A DNA stretch of 64,000 bases from Cyclobacterium plantarum (GCF_011290685.1 NZ_JAANYN010000002.1:310001-374000), one strand, 5' to 3'. Positions 9,799 through 18,740 are shown, counted from the first letter of the stretch. Translations and numbers: made by a program. Notes: generated by a model not told the origin, from the letters alone.

Positions 9799-10871
9799 TT
9801 ATTTTGAACCCTCAATAACAACCTCGCAACCATCCGTTGCTCTTCCTTTGTTAAGGAATGGTAAAGCGGCAAACAAATAACCCGATCTGAAATCCGATCC
9901 GAAACGGGGCATATTCCCTCATTAAACCCAATATTATTCAAAGCAGGATAGAAATACCTTCTACTCCCAATGCCATTCTCATCAAGAACATGCATGCATT
10001 TTTTTAACTGAAGAACGTCAGTGAAAATAATTGGAAAATAGGCAAAATTGTAATTCTCTATTTGATTCGTCTCAGGATATCTAACATTTAAGCCCTTCAG
10101 TAGTTCTTTATAATAAAAAAACTGATTTTGCTTTTTCTTCTGGATTTCATCCAAATAAGGGATAACGGCCAGACCCATCCCTGCATGAAATTCCGAGTTC
10201 TTTCCATTGATGCCAATCCCATTGAATTTTTCAAACCCGTCGTGTCCGAAATTTCTTAAATACGCCATCTTTTTTAAGGTTTCCGGGCATTTGGTCATTA
10301 CTGCTCCTCCTTCAATTGTATGAAAGAGTTTGGTCGCATGAAAGCTACAGGTAGATATATCCCCAAATTCGAAAATTGATTTTCCATTTACTTTCACGCC
10401 AAATGCATGTGCTCCATCATAGATTACTTTCAGCCCATGGGCGTCAGCTATCTGTTGTATCCCTTCAACCTCACAGGGAATTCCATATACATGAGTCGCC
10501 AAAATCGCCGATGTGTTGGGAGTAATCGCCGCTTCAATCATATCAGGGTCGATGGTCAACCTGTCTGCCAAAATATCAACAAATACAGGAGTGCAGCCCT
10601 CCCAGATAATTGAGGTGGTCGTTGCAACGTAGGAAAAGGGAGTGGTTATTATTTCACCTCTAAGGCCCAGGGCTTTAATTGCCAACTGAAGGGCAATGGT
10701 ACCATTCGAAACAAAAAGCAAATGATCAAGACCAAGATGTTCTTTAAGCTGGAGTTCCAGCTCGTTGACCAGTGGGCCATTATTAGTCAGCCAATTCCTC
10801 TCCCAGATACCATCCAGGAACCGGTCATATTCCTCCCGGGGAGGTAAAAATGGTTTTGTTACGGGAATCAT
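9795..10871 (-). CDS. DegT/DnrJ/EryC1/StrS PLP-dependent sugar aminotransferase
   Basis: This 358-residue enzyme transaminates an NDP-keto sugar. Visible features are the TKPFLPP start, the FVSNGT block (53-58) binding the PLP phosphate, YDGAHAFG at 151-158 with the ring-stacking aspartate, and the PLP lysine K181 in SFHATKLFHTIEGG. It is translationally coupled to the acetyltransferase downstream. With the WecF-like transferase in the same locus, a Fuc4NAc- or Qui4NAc-type sugar is plausible. No dTDP-glucose synthase or dehydratase is in the window, so these must be encoded elsewhere. Confidence 0.92.
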   Translation of the reverse strand: MIPVTKPFLPPREEYDRFLDGIWERNWLTNNGPLVNELELQLKEHLGLDHLLFVSNGTIALQLAIKALGLRGEIITTPFSYVATTTSIIWEGCTPVFVDILADRLTIDPDMIEAAITPNTSAILATHVYGIPCEVEGIQQIADAHGLKVIYDGAHAFGVKVNGKSIFEFGDISTCSFHATKLFHTIEGGAVMTKCPETLKKMAYLRNFGHDGFEKFNGIGINGKNSEFHAGMGLAVIPYLDEIQKKKQNQFFYYKELLKGLNVRYPETNQIENYNFAYFPIIFTDVLQLKKCMHVLDENGIGSRRYFYPALNNIGFNEGICPVSDRISDRVICLPLYHSLTKEEQRMVARLLLRVQNN

Positions 10872-11036
10872 TTCTTATTACTGAGTTTTTTTGCTAAAAG
10901 TAACCACTATTCGTTATCCAAAAATCGCTGTAAAATCAAAACTGCCATCTGGAAGTTGTAATCCCTTATACGCATCTATAGGGTTTGGTATGCCATTTAA
11001 ATTAATTTTTACTCCTTACTTTCAATTTTTTCTCTA

Positions 11037-12272
11037 TTAAATTTCCATATATAGCGCCTCAGAAACCCTCCCAAACTCCCCCAACACACTCTCCACATGC
11101 CTGGCAACCAAACCAGGACCCGAAAACTCGTCCACAAACCTGCCCATAAAATGGGCAATCCGGCCTTTGTGGTGCCGGCCAATGTCCTCGGTAATATGGG
11201 GCAGCTTGTGGCGGGGCAGGATTTCTATAAAACCCGCTGACAGGGCCGTGGGAATCAACATGTGGGAGCCGTGTACGCCGATTACCAGATGGCTTTGCCG
11301 GTATATCTCATTCCACTCCCGCTCCACCGGCAGGTCAATCTGCTCCACCCGCCTATCCTGCCAGCCGCTGCCCAACCTCCCCTGCTTTCCCAGGCCCGTT
11401 ACAAAAAAATTGGCATCTGGCAAAACTTTGCTGATTTTCTGGAACAGCCTTCCCATCAAACGTGCCTGCTGGTAGCAAAACAGGCCTCTCAGCAGGGATA
11501 AGCCCCCAAACTTAATGGATGCCTTGTGCAATAAATCCAAAAGGCGGCTATTCAGCCAAAACCGATCGTTTCTCCAGATAAAGGTCAGCTGTACCGGCAA
11601 GCGCCCAAAGTCCACTAAATCGAATGGTTTGGCCTGCAAAATTTTACCAAAATCCAGCTGCTCCTGATCCACATGCACGGGCACCTCACTGAGGGTCACC
11701 CTATCAAATCGTTTAAACTGAGCCTTGACCCAGAAATCCAGATGCTTCAGCCCTTTATCTATTTCCTGCAAAGGCAGGTCTACCGCCCAGATCTCCACTT
11801 TTTCATCATTGATCAACCAACTGCATCGTGCCGGCAACAAAACCGCCAGGGTTTTGGTGGGGAATTTCTTTTTCAGCAGATAAACATTCCAAATCTTGGT
11901 GAAAACATGGCCAAAGCAGGAATCCAGGCAGTTGACAAGTAGCAGCTCCCTCCCTTTTTGTACCTGAAGCAAATTTATCTCCGGTTCTCTTTCGGGTTTC
12001 TCCTGCAAGGATTTTATCAATGGAAGAGCCATCCAGGACCCTTTTGCCCTATCATACCGGTTATACTTTCCTTCATGGGAAACCACCACAGGAAAGAGGG
12101 CGGCATGAGCTATTGGCAAGGTCAAATAAAATTTTATGGTACAATTTGAGCAATCATATATGGCCAAAATATGAATGCCCTGAAAAAAAATCTCCCCGGT
12201 ATGTTTGCCCAAACCACTACATTTAGGGCAGTGGCTTTCAGGTGCCTCCAATTTGGGAAAAACTTCAATCAA
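11037..12272 (-). CDS. GT61-like protein with N-terminal zinc ribbon
   Basis: This 411-residue protein is unusual. The first 50 residues contain two cysteine pairs (CPKC at 15-18, CSNC at 41-44) that look like a zinc ribbon. The C-terminal third has VIGVHGSHMLIPTALSAGFIEILP, matching the conserved end of GT61/DUF563 glycosyltransferases, where a histidine-glycine pair and a C-terminal glutamate are typical. The middle is not recognised. It lies 3 bases after the fucosyltransferase-like gene, so the two are cotranscribed and probably act on the same glycan. The glycosyltransferase call is inferred. Confidence 0.65.
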   Translation of the reverse strand: MIEVFPKLEAPESHCPKCSGLGKHTGEIFFQGIHILAIYDCSNCTIKFYLTLPIAHAALFPVVVSHEGKYNRYDRAKGSWMALPLIKSLQEKPEREPEINLLQVQKGRELLLVNCLDSCFGHVFTKIWNVYLLKKKFPTKTLAVLLPARCSWLINDEKVEIWAVDLPLQEIDKGLKHLDFWVKAQFKRFDRVTLSEVPVHVDQEQLDFGKILQAKPFDLVDFGRLPVQLTFIWRNDRFWLNSRLLDLLHKASIKFGGLSLLRGLFCYQQARLMGRLFQKISKVLPDANFFVTGLGKQGRLGSGWQDRRVEQIDLPVEREWNEIYRQSHLVIGVHGSHMLIPTALSAGFIEILPRHKLPHITEDIGRHHKGRIAHFMGRFVDEFSGPGLVARHVESVLGEFGRVSEALYMEI

Positions 12273-12275
12273 GGC

Positions 12276-13196
12276 TTACCATTTTCGAATGCCCCACCTG
12301 TTTAAAAAAAACACCAACAATGTCTTGATCCGGGTCCATCTGGCCATTTCTGTTTCCATAATGGTATATTTCACTTCAGGATTAAATACCAAAGCTGAAT
12401 AAGAAAAATTGGATGGGGACAAAACCAATTCATCACAGAAAGACAAGGACAGGCAATCTAACAACGCTTCTTTTGCCAGGCAAGGCCCATCATTTCCCGC
12501 TTTGATATCGTGAATGGGTTCACCGTCGATGGACCTGCTGACATCGTGAGCCAAAACTTTACCGGGAAACCTATCTTTCAAATTCCCCAACAAGTTCTGG
12601 TCATCTGTCGCCACAAAAAGCTTGTCAAAACCCTTTAACTTTCTTTCCAATGTGTGCATAAAAACCTTTTCTGGCACAGGAGAAACCTCCATGTAGTGGT
12701 CTGTTTTCCTCCAGTGAACTCCCAACACTTTAAATGTACCAAAACTCTTTTTGACTTTCTTAATTTTTGTCTTCAGTGAATCAATTAAGGTAATTTCTTC
12801 CCTGAAAATTTGGTTCAATTCCCTAAGATGTGACCTGGCCCATATTTTCAGCGGAAACGTTTCGTATTGCTGGTTGTAGACAGCATGAAAATCTCCTTTC
12901 GGTTTTTCCTGATTCACCAGTTCATTCCAGAAATTCTCAGCGCCGGAATCTGTCGGATAGCTGGAATAGGCATACCTGACATTGCCAAAATCTACATAAT
13001 AGGGAACCTTATGCCTTTTTGCAAAACCAATCCCATAAAGGGCTTGCAGGAATAAAGAAAAAAAGCCCCTTGGACAAATGCCTTGTGGGTGATTTTCACA
13101 ATAAAACTCATTTTGGTAACAAGTAATGACATACAAGGCATTCCTGACCTCCAATTCCTGCCTCCTCGAAGGACTAATGGCTGACCTTTTAGGCAT
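12276..13196 (-). CDS. Fucosyltransferase-like protein (NodZ/GT23-like)
   Basis: This 306-residue protein has the features of GDP-fucose transferases of the NodZ/GT23/O-FucT group: GVHWRKTDH at 159-167 in place of the usual HxRRxD loop, FVATDDQ at 194-200, and LSPSNFSYSAL (259-269), matching the conserved acceptor/donor end motif. I chose the ATG at 13196 because it overlaps the upstream stop within ATGCCTAA. An ATG 51 bases further upstream would force a 59-base overlap. Fucose specificity is inferred from the family and unproven. Confidence 0.75.
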   Translation of the reverse strand: MPKRSAISPSRRQELEVRNALYVITCYQNEFYCENHPQGICPRGFFSLFLQALYGIGFAKRHKVPYYVDFGNVRYAYSSYPTDSGAENFWNELVNQEKPKGDFHAVYNQQYETFPLKIWARSHLRELNQIFREEITLIDSLKTKIKKVKKSFGTFKVLGVHWRKTDHYMEVSPVPEKVFMHTLERKLKGFDKLFVATDDQNLLGNLKDRFPGKVLAHDVSRSIDGEPIHDIKAGNDGPCLAKEALLDCLSLSFCDELVLSPSNFSYSALVFNPEVKYTIMETEMARWTRIKTLLVFFLNRWGIRKW

Positions 13197-14238
13197 CACC
13201 TCCGCCGTTTTGCCAGTCATATACCCTCTCCAACTGCCGCCAGGCACCCGTGCTTATGTTATAATGGGAATGGAGAAAAGGAATGGCACCAAAACTTTCC
13301 TTCCAGCGAAAAAGGTCCCTGTTGATTTTTTTTCCTCCACATTCATTGGAATGCCCAAAATCCAGGTATTCCCTGCCTCTAGCCTGGGAGGTGCAGAGAT
13401 AATGGATCAGGAAATCCAGCGCATGCTGCTTCCTGCCTGCTTCATTGGTGGCCAGGTACTGGGTATGCAAACAATTCGGCGTAAAATAAACGGTGGCACC
13501 GGCCAGGGGAAGGCCTTTGCTGTAAACCGTATATTGCCTGATATTTTCGGGATGATGGTCTTTTAAATAGCGCATCTGTTCCCTGCTATGGGTGGGCTTT
13601 TTTTGATACCGATTTTTCAAATTAGGTTCGAGTAGCTCTTCCCAAAATAAAGCAAGATCATCATCCTCCCGGATTTCCAATCCTGATTGAGAAGCCTGAC
13701 GAATATTGGCCTTCCTCCCTTTGTGTTTGACCTTTAGTGGCAATTTTATGGCCAGAGACAATTCCATTTGGCGGATTTCGGCCTGAACCAAATGCATGAT
13801 ATAAGGCAGGGATTCTTTTGATTCTATACTGTAGAAAGAAGGAGTTGCCTTGATCTGTAACCTTTCAACTCCCTGCCCTTCATAGTACCGAAGCAGCTGT
13901 TGATACAATTGCAATTCCTGATCAAAGGAACAGGGCCTGTGGATCAGGCCGGCATAACTGAGTCCTTTGTGAGAGAAAACCTCCCGATCTTCCCGGTGGG
14001 CGGGAAAAACCGCTTCCGGGTAACCATCTTTATAAATAATCAGGGAAGCATCCCTGAAACGTCCTTCATGATAAGCCAAAAAGCTTCTTTGGTGCATTAA
14101 TGTGGCATTGGCGGCCTGCTGCAGTACCCTTATCCAGTCTGCCTCCAATCCTGGATCAAATGCTTTAACTTTCCAGCGCAAATGGTTTTTTTCAAAAATC
14201 AGTGGATGTCCGGGGAATTTTTCAGACCGGGTCTCCAA
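13189..14238 (-). CDS. FemAB-like GNAT-fold protein
   Basis: This 349-residue protein resembles the FemAB-related group found in bacterial exopolysaccharide clusters. It has a split N-terminal GNAT-like half (about 20-150, SLIIYKDGYPEAVFPAH) and a second GNAT-like half with YTVYSKGLPLAGATVYF near 240-256. The C-terminal FemAB-type motif LDFGHSNECGGKKINRDLFRWKESFG follows. Such proteins transfer acyl or aminoacyl groups to cell-envelope molecules. It overlaps the upstream GNAT gene by 40 bases and the downstream gene by 8. The substrate is unknown. Confidence 0.75.
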   Translation of the reverse strand: METRSEKFPGHPLIFEKNHLRWKVKAFDPGLEADWIRVLQQAANATLMHQRSFLAYHEGRFRDASLIIYKDGYPEAVFPAHREDREVFSHKGLSYAGLIHRPCSFDQELQLYQQLLRYYEGQGVERLQIKATPSFYSIESKESLPYIMHLVQAEIRQMELSLAIKLPLKVKHKGRKANIRQASQSGLEIREDDDLALFWEELLEPNLKNRYQKKPTHSREQMRYLKDHHPENIRQYTVYSKGLPLAGATVYFTPNCLHTQYLATNEAGRKQHALDFLIHYLCTSQARGREYLDFGHSNECGGKKINRDLFRWKESFGAIPFLHSHYNISTGAWRQLERVYDWQNGGGDA

Positions 14239-14933
14239 TGGGCAATCAAGGTTTCCTTTACCGGTTGGAAGCCTGCGCTTTTATAAAAGTTCATTGCCCG
14301 GTTATTGGCCTTTTGGGTAGAAAGACCGATTTGGGCAAAACCCAATGCATGCACCTCCTGCAATACCCTGTTCATCAATTTTCGGCCTATCCCTTTACCC
14401 TGTTCGCTGCCTCTCACCGCAAATAGATCCACATATCCACGGCCCCGCAACAAACGGAATGTGATAAAGCCCAATAAATCGCCACCCTTCCTGCCCACGA
14501 TTACCCGGTGTTTCTGGGCTTTGATCGTTTCCCACCAGGTGCTGTACAATTTTTCATATTCCTGATTGGCCAGCAGTGGGTCTTGTCTGAACCTGGACCA
14601 TTGCCCGCTGCTGAGCACCAACTCCCTTAGCTGCTCCTGGTCTGTTAAACTCAAGGCACCGGAAGCTTCCTGTTCGGAAAGTTGTATGATGTCCTGATTT
14701 TCATCTGGTGAATCCAGATCTGTTTTTTGAATGATTTTTACCCAGTCAACTCTGGTACTGATCGGAGACCATCCTCCCATCTTTACCAGTCCGGGTTTCC
14801 CCATCACATAAATCAGGTCAAAAGTGCTGGCCTGATCCTTAATAGCTTCCATCTTAGCAATGGCCTTGTCTAATTGCAACTTCCCTACCCTGTAGCCAAA
14901 CAAAGCAGTATCAAAAGGTAAAAATTGTATCAT
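14199..14933 (-). CDS. GNAT family N-acetyltransferase
   Basis: This 244-residue protein contains a C-terminal GNAT domain with FAVRGSEQGKGIGRKLMNRVL, the acetyl-CoA pyrophosphate-binding motif (Q/R-x-x-G-x-G), then GLSTQKANNRAMNFYKSAGF. The start ATG at 14933 lies one base after the stop of the GT2 gene. A start 51 bases upstream would read back into that gene. The N-terminal 120 residues have no clear family. The architecture resembles WecD-type sugar amine acetyltransferases, so sugar N-acetylation is one option. Confidence 0.82.
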   Translation of the reverse strand: MIQFLPFDTALFGYRVGKLQLDKAIAKMEAIKDQASTFDLIYVMGKPGLVKMGGWSPISTRVDWVKIIQKTDLDSPDENQDIIQLSEQEASGALSLTDQEQLRELVLSSGQWSRFRQDPLLANQEYEKLYSTWWETIKAQKHRVIVGRKGGDLLGFITFRLLRGRGYVDLFAVRGSEQGKGIGRKLMNRVLQEVHALGFAQIGLSTQKANNRAMNFYKSAGFQPVKETLIAHWRPGLKNSPDIH

Positions 14934-14934
14934 T

Positions 14935-15867
14935 TCAGGTTTTTTGGTCAATAATATAAAGGGGCCGGTTCTTAACCCCTTCAAAGGTCTTTCCTACATA
15001 CAAGCCTACCATACCCATGGTCATCAGGACCAATCCGGACAATACCCATAGGGAAACGATCAGGCTGGCATATCCCGGAATCACAATCAGTCCCGAAAAA
15101 TAACGAATCAGTGTAACCAAAGCAAAAATAAAGCCTATAGAAGCAATAAAAAAACCCAGCTTAATGGTAAGGCGGAGGGGTTTATCAGAATAGGCCAATA
15201 AGGCGTTTAAGCCAAGGTGAAACCTGGACCGAAAACCATAACCTGATTGTAATACTGCTGATTTTCCATGTGCCACATTGTAATATCCCTGTCTGAAACC
15301 GACCCACTGAACCTGAGCCGGGAAATAACGGATGGCCTCCCTCATCTCTGAAATGGCCCGAATGACTTTCCGGTGGTAAATGCCAAAATTGCCTACGGCG
15401 GGATCCAGTCTGGTTCCGGTCATGTACCTGAAAAACCGGTAAAAAATCGCCGAAAAGGCAATTTTCCAATGTTCGTCCTTCCTGTTAGTTCTTCGGGCCA
15501 TGACCACATCATAACCATGTCTGGCTTTACTCAGCAAATGGGGAATTTCCTCCGGCAAATCCTGTAGGTCTGCATCCATGACCACCGTCCATTTTCCCCG
15601 GGCAGCGTCCAGACCTGCAGCAATGGCATGGTGCTGGCCAAAATTCCTGCTCAGGCGAATTCCACTTACATCCGGAAATGTTTCGGCAGCGGCACAAATC
15701 AACTCCCAACTCCGGTCACTGCTATGGTCATCCACCAAAATCAGTTCAACCTCCGTACTGATACCTGCAAGAACTAACCGCAAACGGGTAATCAAGGCCT
15801 CCAGGGAATTGTCGGACTGGTACACCGGCACTACCACAGACAAGTATGTATTGCTTTCTTTAGTCAT
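14935..15867 (-). CDS. GtrB/DPM1-like polyprenyl-phosphate glycosyltransferase
   Basis: This 310-residue GT2 enzyme has VVVPVYQSDN at 11-20, VDDHSSD around 45-51 and the DADLQD catalytic motif at 98-103. A DVVMARRTNR block and two C-terminal membrane helices (about 230-255 and 265-295) follow. This layout is that of GtrB/ArnC/DPM1-type enzymes, which charge undecaprenyl phosphate with a sugar for use on the periplasmic side. Its start overlaps the regulator stop (ATGA, 15864-15867). It sits early in the operon, so it may supply a glycosyl donor for later modification. Confidence 0.9.
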   Translation of the reverse strand: MTKESNTYLSVVVPVYQSDNSLEALITRLRLVLAGISTEVELILVDDHSSDRSWELICAAAETFPDVSGIRLSRNFGQHHAIAAGLDAARGKWTVVMDADLQDLPEEIPHLLSKARHGYDVVMARRTNRKDEHWKIAFSAIFYRFFRYMTGTRLDPAVGNFGIYHRKVIRAISEMREAIRYFPAQVQWVGFRQGYYNVAHGKSAVLQSGYGFRSRFHLGLNALLAYSDKPLRLTIKLGFFIASIGFIFALVTLIRYFSGLIVIPGYASLIVSLWVLSGLVLMTMGMVGLYVGKTFEGVKNRPLYIIDQKT

Positions 15868-16385
15868 ACCAGGTTCCTTTCAAAAACTACCAGGCCACTG
15901 AGCATGGGTTGAGGCTCTTTTTCCAGCACTACTACCCGAAGTTTTCTGTTGATTTTATCTTCTGTTTTTCGGATCAGAAATTGAAGGTAGTCCAGATTAA
16001 TGTTTTCGGCTATGAGGGTGAGTTCAATGGTACCGGTGTCTTTTCCTTCTGCATAATCACCCTGAATAATGGCTTTCTGAACATTCCCCAGGTTGGAGAC
16101 CACCTGCTCGATCAGGTGGTCAAAACCCAGGTATTTGCTGACAATGCTTCTGATTTCCTTATAGAGTGGATGAGAAACATTGGCCTGATAACTTTTTGTC
16201 TTGCCATTGGCTTTCCACTGCAGCAATCCCGCTTCAGATAGCCTGTTTAATTCTATCCTGACAGAATTGGTGGACTCATTGAATTCCTCCGCCAGACCCC
16301 GCAAATAGCCCCGGTTTCCGGCATTGGAAAAGAACTTGACCAATAATTTGATCCTGGTTTTTGAGGTAATCAACGAATCCAGCAA
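15864..16385 (-). CDS. Winged-helix regulator heading the polysaccharide operon
   Basis: This 173-residue protein has an N-terminal winged helix-turn-helix (about 5-75) with YLRGLAEEFNESTNSVRIELNRLSEAGLL. The C-terminal part (about 95-173, AIIQGDYAEGKDTGTIELTLIA) resembles the nucleotidyltransferase-like domain seen in a regulator family common in Bacteroidota polysaccharide loci. I place the start at a TTG (16383-16385) because no in-frame ATG precedes the domain. As first gene of the operon, it probably controls the locus. DNA targets are not identifiable here. Confidence 0.8.
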   Translation of the reverse strand: MLDSLITSKTRIKLLVKFFSNAGNRGYLRGLAEEFNESTNSVRIELNRLSEAGLLQWKANGKTKSYQANVSHPLYKEIRSIVSKYLGFDHLIEQVVSNLGNVQKAIIQGDYAEGKDTGTIELTLIAENINLDYLQFLIRKTEDKINRKLRVVVLEKEPQPMLSGLVVFERNLV

Positions 16386-16762
16386 GGAGCTATCAGGAAG
16401 AAGAAAATAAACAACTTAAAAATTTAAAATGCATTAATTTAGAAGTAAAAAACATTAATATCTGTATCCAAAATTGATGCACCTGAAGCCTTTCACAGCT
16501 TCGCCACGTAATCCACATGGTATGAGTAACAAATTTACTCGAAGGATTTGTATTACCAAATTTTATCCATTTTTTTAATCCAATTTTTATAGGAGGCTGT
16601 CTGGAATTTTGGTCTTGCGGACAAAGCAACGCTGATAAAATTGTTTAATCGGTTATTTGGTTAATCGTTTAATTGTTGGGTGACCACGGATTTCCATAGA
16701 TTTTTTTGGCAGATGAGATGAGAAGGGTATCGGCTCTCGTTCGATCGGACGGATACGAAAGC

Positions 16763-16810
16763 AGGATTGCAAATCCTGGGTTATCTGGGTTCGACATTGC
16801 AAATGTCGAA
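16763..16810. repeat. Paired GCA-centred palindromes, REP-like
   Basis: Two inverted repeats share the same centre. AGGATT/AATCCT flank GCA at 16763-16777, and TTCGACATT/AATGTCGAA flank GCA at 16790-16810. Further short repeats (GGTATCGG, CGGATACG, ATCCGATA) surround them between 16727 and 16832. This clustering is typical of intergenic REP-like elements mobilised by RAYT/IS200-type transposases, but no transposase is nearby. The element assignment is inferred. Confidence 0.55.
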
Positions 16811-16944
16811 CAGCCCGCATATATCCGATACTATAATAAAACATTGACCATTATTGTCAGAAGTAAGGCACTGAAAAAGAAAAGCAAATACATCCAAAAG
16901 CCTTAACGGTACTGAGGTATCAGCGGCAGAAAAGGGGTTTATCA

Positions 16945-16975
16945 TTGAAAAATACAAAAGTACCTTCTATCTTTA
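16945..16975 (+). promoter_or_regulatory. Putative Bacteroidota promoter for Gfo/Idh gene
   Basis: TTG at 16945-16947 is followed after 20 bases by TATCTTTA at 16968-16975. This fits the Bacteroidota consensus TTTG-N19/20-TAnnTTTG apart from the last base and the shortened -33 box. It lies 30 bases before the ATG at 17006. Confidence 0.4.
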
Positions 16976-17005
16976 AGGCTAATCTTTTAAAATAAACCTA
17001 ACATC

Positions 17006-18151
17006 ATGGAAAAAATTAAAGTAGCGGTAGTAGGTACCGGATTTATTGGTCCTGCCCATATTGAAGCCCTTAGAAGAAACCCCAACATTGAAGTAGCTGC
17101 CCTTTGTGAAGTGAATGAGGAACTGGCCAAAGCAAAAGCTGCCCAACTGGGTATAGCCAAAGCCATGCTTTTTGAGGACATGCTCAAGGATACTTCCATC
17201 AAGGCTGTACATATCTGTACGCCCAATTTTCTGCATTATGCCCAATCCAAAGCCGTACTGGAAGCGGGCAAGCATGTGGTCTGCGAAAAGCCTCTGGCCA
17301 CCAGAATAGAGGAAGCAGAGGAACTGGTCAAGCTGGCCAAAAAATCGGGACTGGTCAACGCAGTTCATTTTAACCTGCGCTATTATCCCATGGTAAGGCA
17401 GATGAAGACCATGCGGGAAAGTGGTGAGCTGGGAGATATCTACAGCATTATGGGTTCCTACCTGCAGGATTGGTTGTTTCTGCAAACGGACTACAATTGG
17501 AGGCTGGAGCCGGACAAATCCGGTGATTCCAGGGCCATTGCAGATATTGGGTCCCACTTACTGGACCTGACCGAGTACGTGACCGGTTTAAAAATCACCG
17601 AGGTAATGGCGGATTTTACTACCGTGCATAAAACCCGGCTCAAACCCCTGAAAGCCATAGAGACTTACAGCGGCAAAATGCTGCAGGAATCGGATTATGA
17701 GGAGGTGCCTATCAATACGGAAGACCACGCCACCGTCATGCTGCGATTTGACAATGGCCACAAAGGTTCTGTTACCGTAAGCCAGGTAAACGCCGGACGA
17801 AAAAACAGGTTGAACATAGAAATTGCCGGTTCTAAAGCCAATTTCGAATGGTGCAGTGAAAAACCCAACGAACTTTGGATAGGAAAGCGGGAAACTGCCA
17901 ACCAGCAGCTGATGAAGGACCCTGCACTCTTTACACCGGAAGCGGCGAAATTGATTGGTTTTCCCGGAGGGCACAACGAGGGGTTTCCGGATACCTCCAA
18001 GCAAATGTTTAAGGAGGTTTATGCGGCCATCAGTGAAGGAAAACAACCTGAAAATCCCTCTTATCCAACTTTTGAAGATGGCTACAGGGAATTGTTGATT
18101 TGTGAACGCATTATTGAAAGCCATAAAAAACAAGCCTGGGTGAAAATTTAA
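17006..18151 (+). CDS. Gfo/Idh/MocA family NAD(P)-dependent oxidoreductase
   Basis: This 381-residue enzyme has an N-terminal Rossmann domain with VAVVGTGFIG (GxGxxG at 10-15) and the family hallmark EKP at 94-96, whose lysine is catalytic. The C-terminal alpha/beta domain contains GDSRAIADIGSHLLDL (near 173-188), carrying the conserved aspartate and histidine. No Tat or Sec signal is seen, so it is cytoplasmic. Such enzymes oxidise or reduce sugars, inositols or related polyols. It is followed 70 bases later by the DUF2911 gene. The substrate is unknown. Confidence 0.93.
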   Translation: MEKIKVAVVGTGFIGPAHIEALRRNPNIEVAALCEVNEELAKAKAAQLGIAKAMLFEDMLKDTSIKAVHICTPNFLHYAQSKAVLEAGKHVVCEKPLATRIEEAEELVKLAKKSGLVNAVHFNLRYYPMVRQMKTMRESGELGDIYSIMGSYLQDWLFLQTDYNWRLEPDKSGDSRAIADIGSHLLDLTEYVTGLKITEVMADFTTVHKTRLKPLKAIETYSGKMLQESDYEEVPINTEDHATVMLRFDNGHKGSVTVSQVNAGRKNRLNIEIAGSKANFEWCSEKPNELWIGKRETANQQLMKDPALFTPEAAKLIGFPGGHNEGFPDTSKQMFKEVYAAISEGKQPENPSYPTFEDGYRELLICERIIESHKKQAWVKI

Positions 18152-18221
18152 TGGTTCGGTAATAACCCAAAGCTGGATTAAGTCGTTATTAAATTGTTTT
18201 TAAACCAAATGAAAAACCAAA

Positions 18222-18731
18222 ATGAAAACATCAACCATTAAAATGCTTGGACTCTCGGGATTACTGATGATGTCAGTCCTATTCCTTTCAAAGGCTCAGA
18301 CCCCTGCCAGTCCTCCAAAAACGGCAGAAGGAACCATAAACGGAGCCGAAATAACTGTCAATTACAGTAGCCCGGGTGTAAAAGGCCGGGAAATTTTCGG
18401 TGGACTGGTTCCTCTGGGAAAAGTATGGAGAGCGGGTGCCAATGAGGCGACCCTATTTGAAACGAGCAAGGACATTAAAGTAGCTGGTGAATCCTTGCCT
18501 GCCGGAAAGTACAGCTTTTTCATCATCCCCAATGAAGGTAGCAGCACCTTTATTTTCAACAAGCAAACCGGCCAATGGGGTACACAGTACGATGAAAGCC
18601 AGGATGCACTCAGGGTAAATGTTCCCTCTCAGGAAACCAGTTCTCTTACAGAAAACCTGACCTATGAGATCCATGATGACGGAATGCTCGTCAAATGGGA
18701 ATATGGCCAGGCCAAAGTAGGTATAGAATAA
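18222..18731 (+). CDS. DUF2911 domain protein, secreted
   Basis: This 169-residue protein has a signal peptide (MKTSTIKMLGLSGLLMMSVL, then a cut near SKAQ) followed by a single DUF2911 domain. Motifs seen are NYSSPGVKGREIFGGLVPLGKVWRAGANEAT and AGKYSFFIIP, typical of this Bacteroidota-rich family. The function of the family is not established. It is periplasmic or outer-surface. A strong hairpin terminator follows 9 bases after the stop, so it ends its transcription unit. Confidence 0.9.
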   Translation: MKTSTIKMLGLSGLLMMSVLFLSKAQTPASPPKTAEGTINGAEITVNYSSPGVKGREIFGGLVPLGKVWRAGANEATLFETSKDIKVAGESLPAGKYSFFIIPNEGSSTFIFNKQTGQWGTQYDESQDALRVNVPSQETSSLTENLTYEIHDDGMLVKWEYGQAKVGIE

Positions 18732-18740
18732 TATTTCAAT

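Larger units (their letters stand above)
16386..17005. other. Intergenic region with palindromes, no gene
   Basis: These 620 bases separate the divergent polysaccharide operon and the Gfo/Idh gene. No ORF with recognisable product is present. The stretch 16720-16845 carries palindromes that look like a REP-type mobile or relic element. The right end holds a plausible promoter for the oxidoreductase gene. A promoter of Bacteroidota form for the leftward operon was not clear. Confidence 0.6.

Noticed and set aside
14934-14984. Upstream start for the GNAT gene
   Set aside because: It would overlap the GT2 gene by about 50 bases, while the ATG at 14933 lies right after its stop.
16386-16630. Frame reading leftward into the regulator from upstream
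   Set aside because: No regulatory or enzyme motif and no continuity with the regulator frame.
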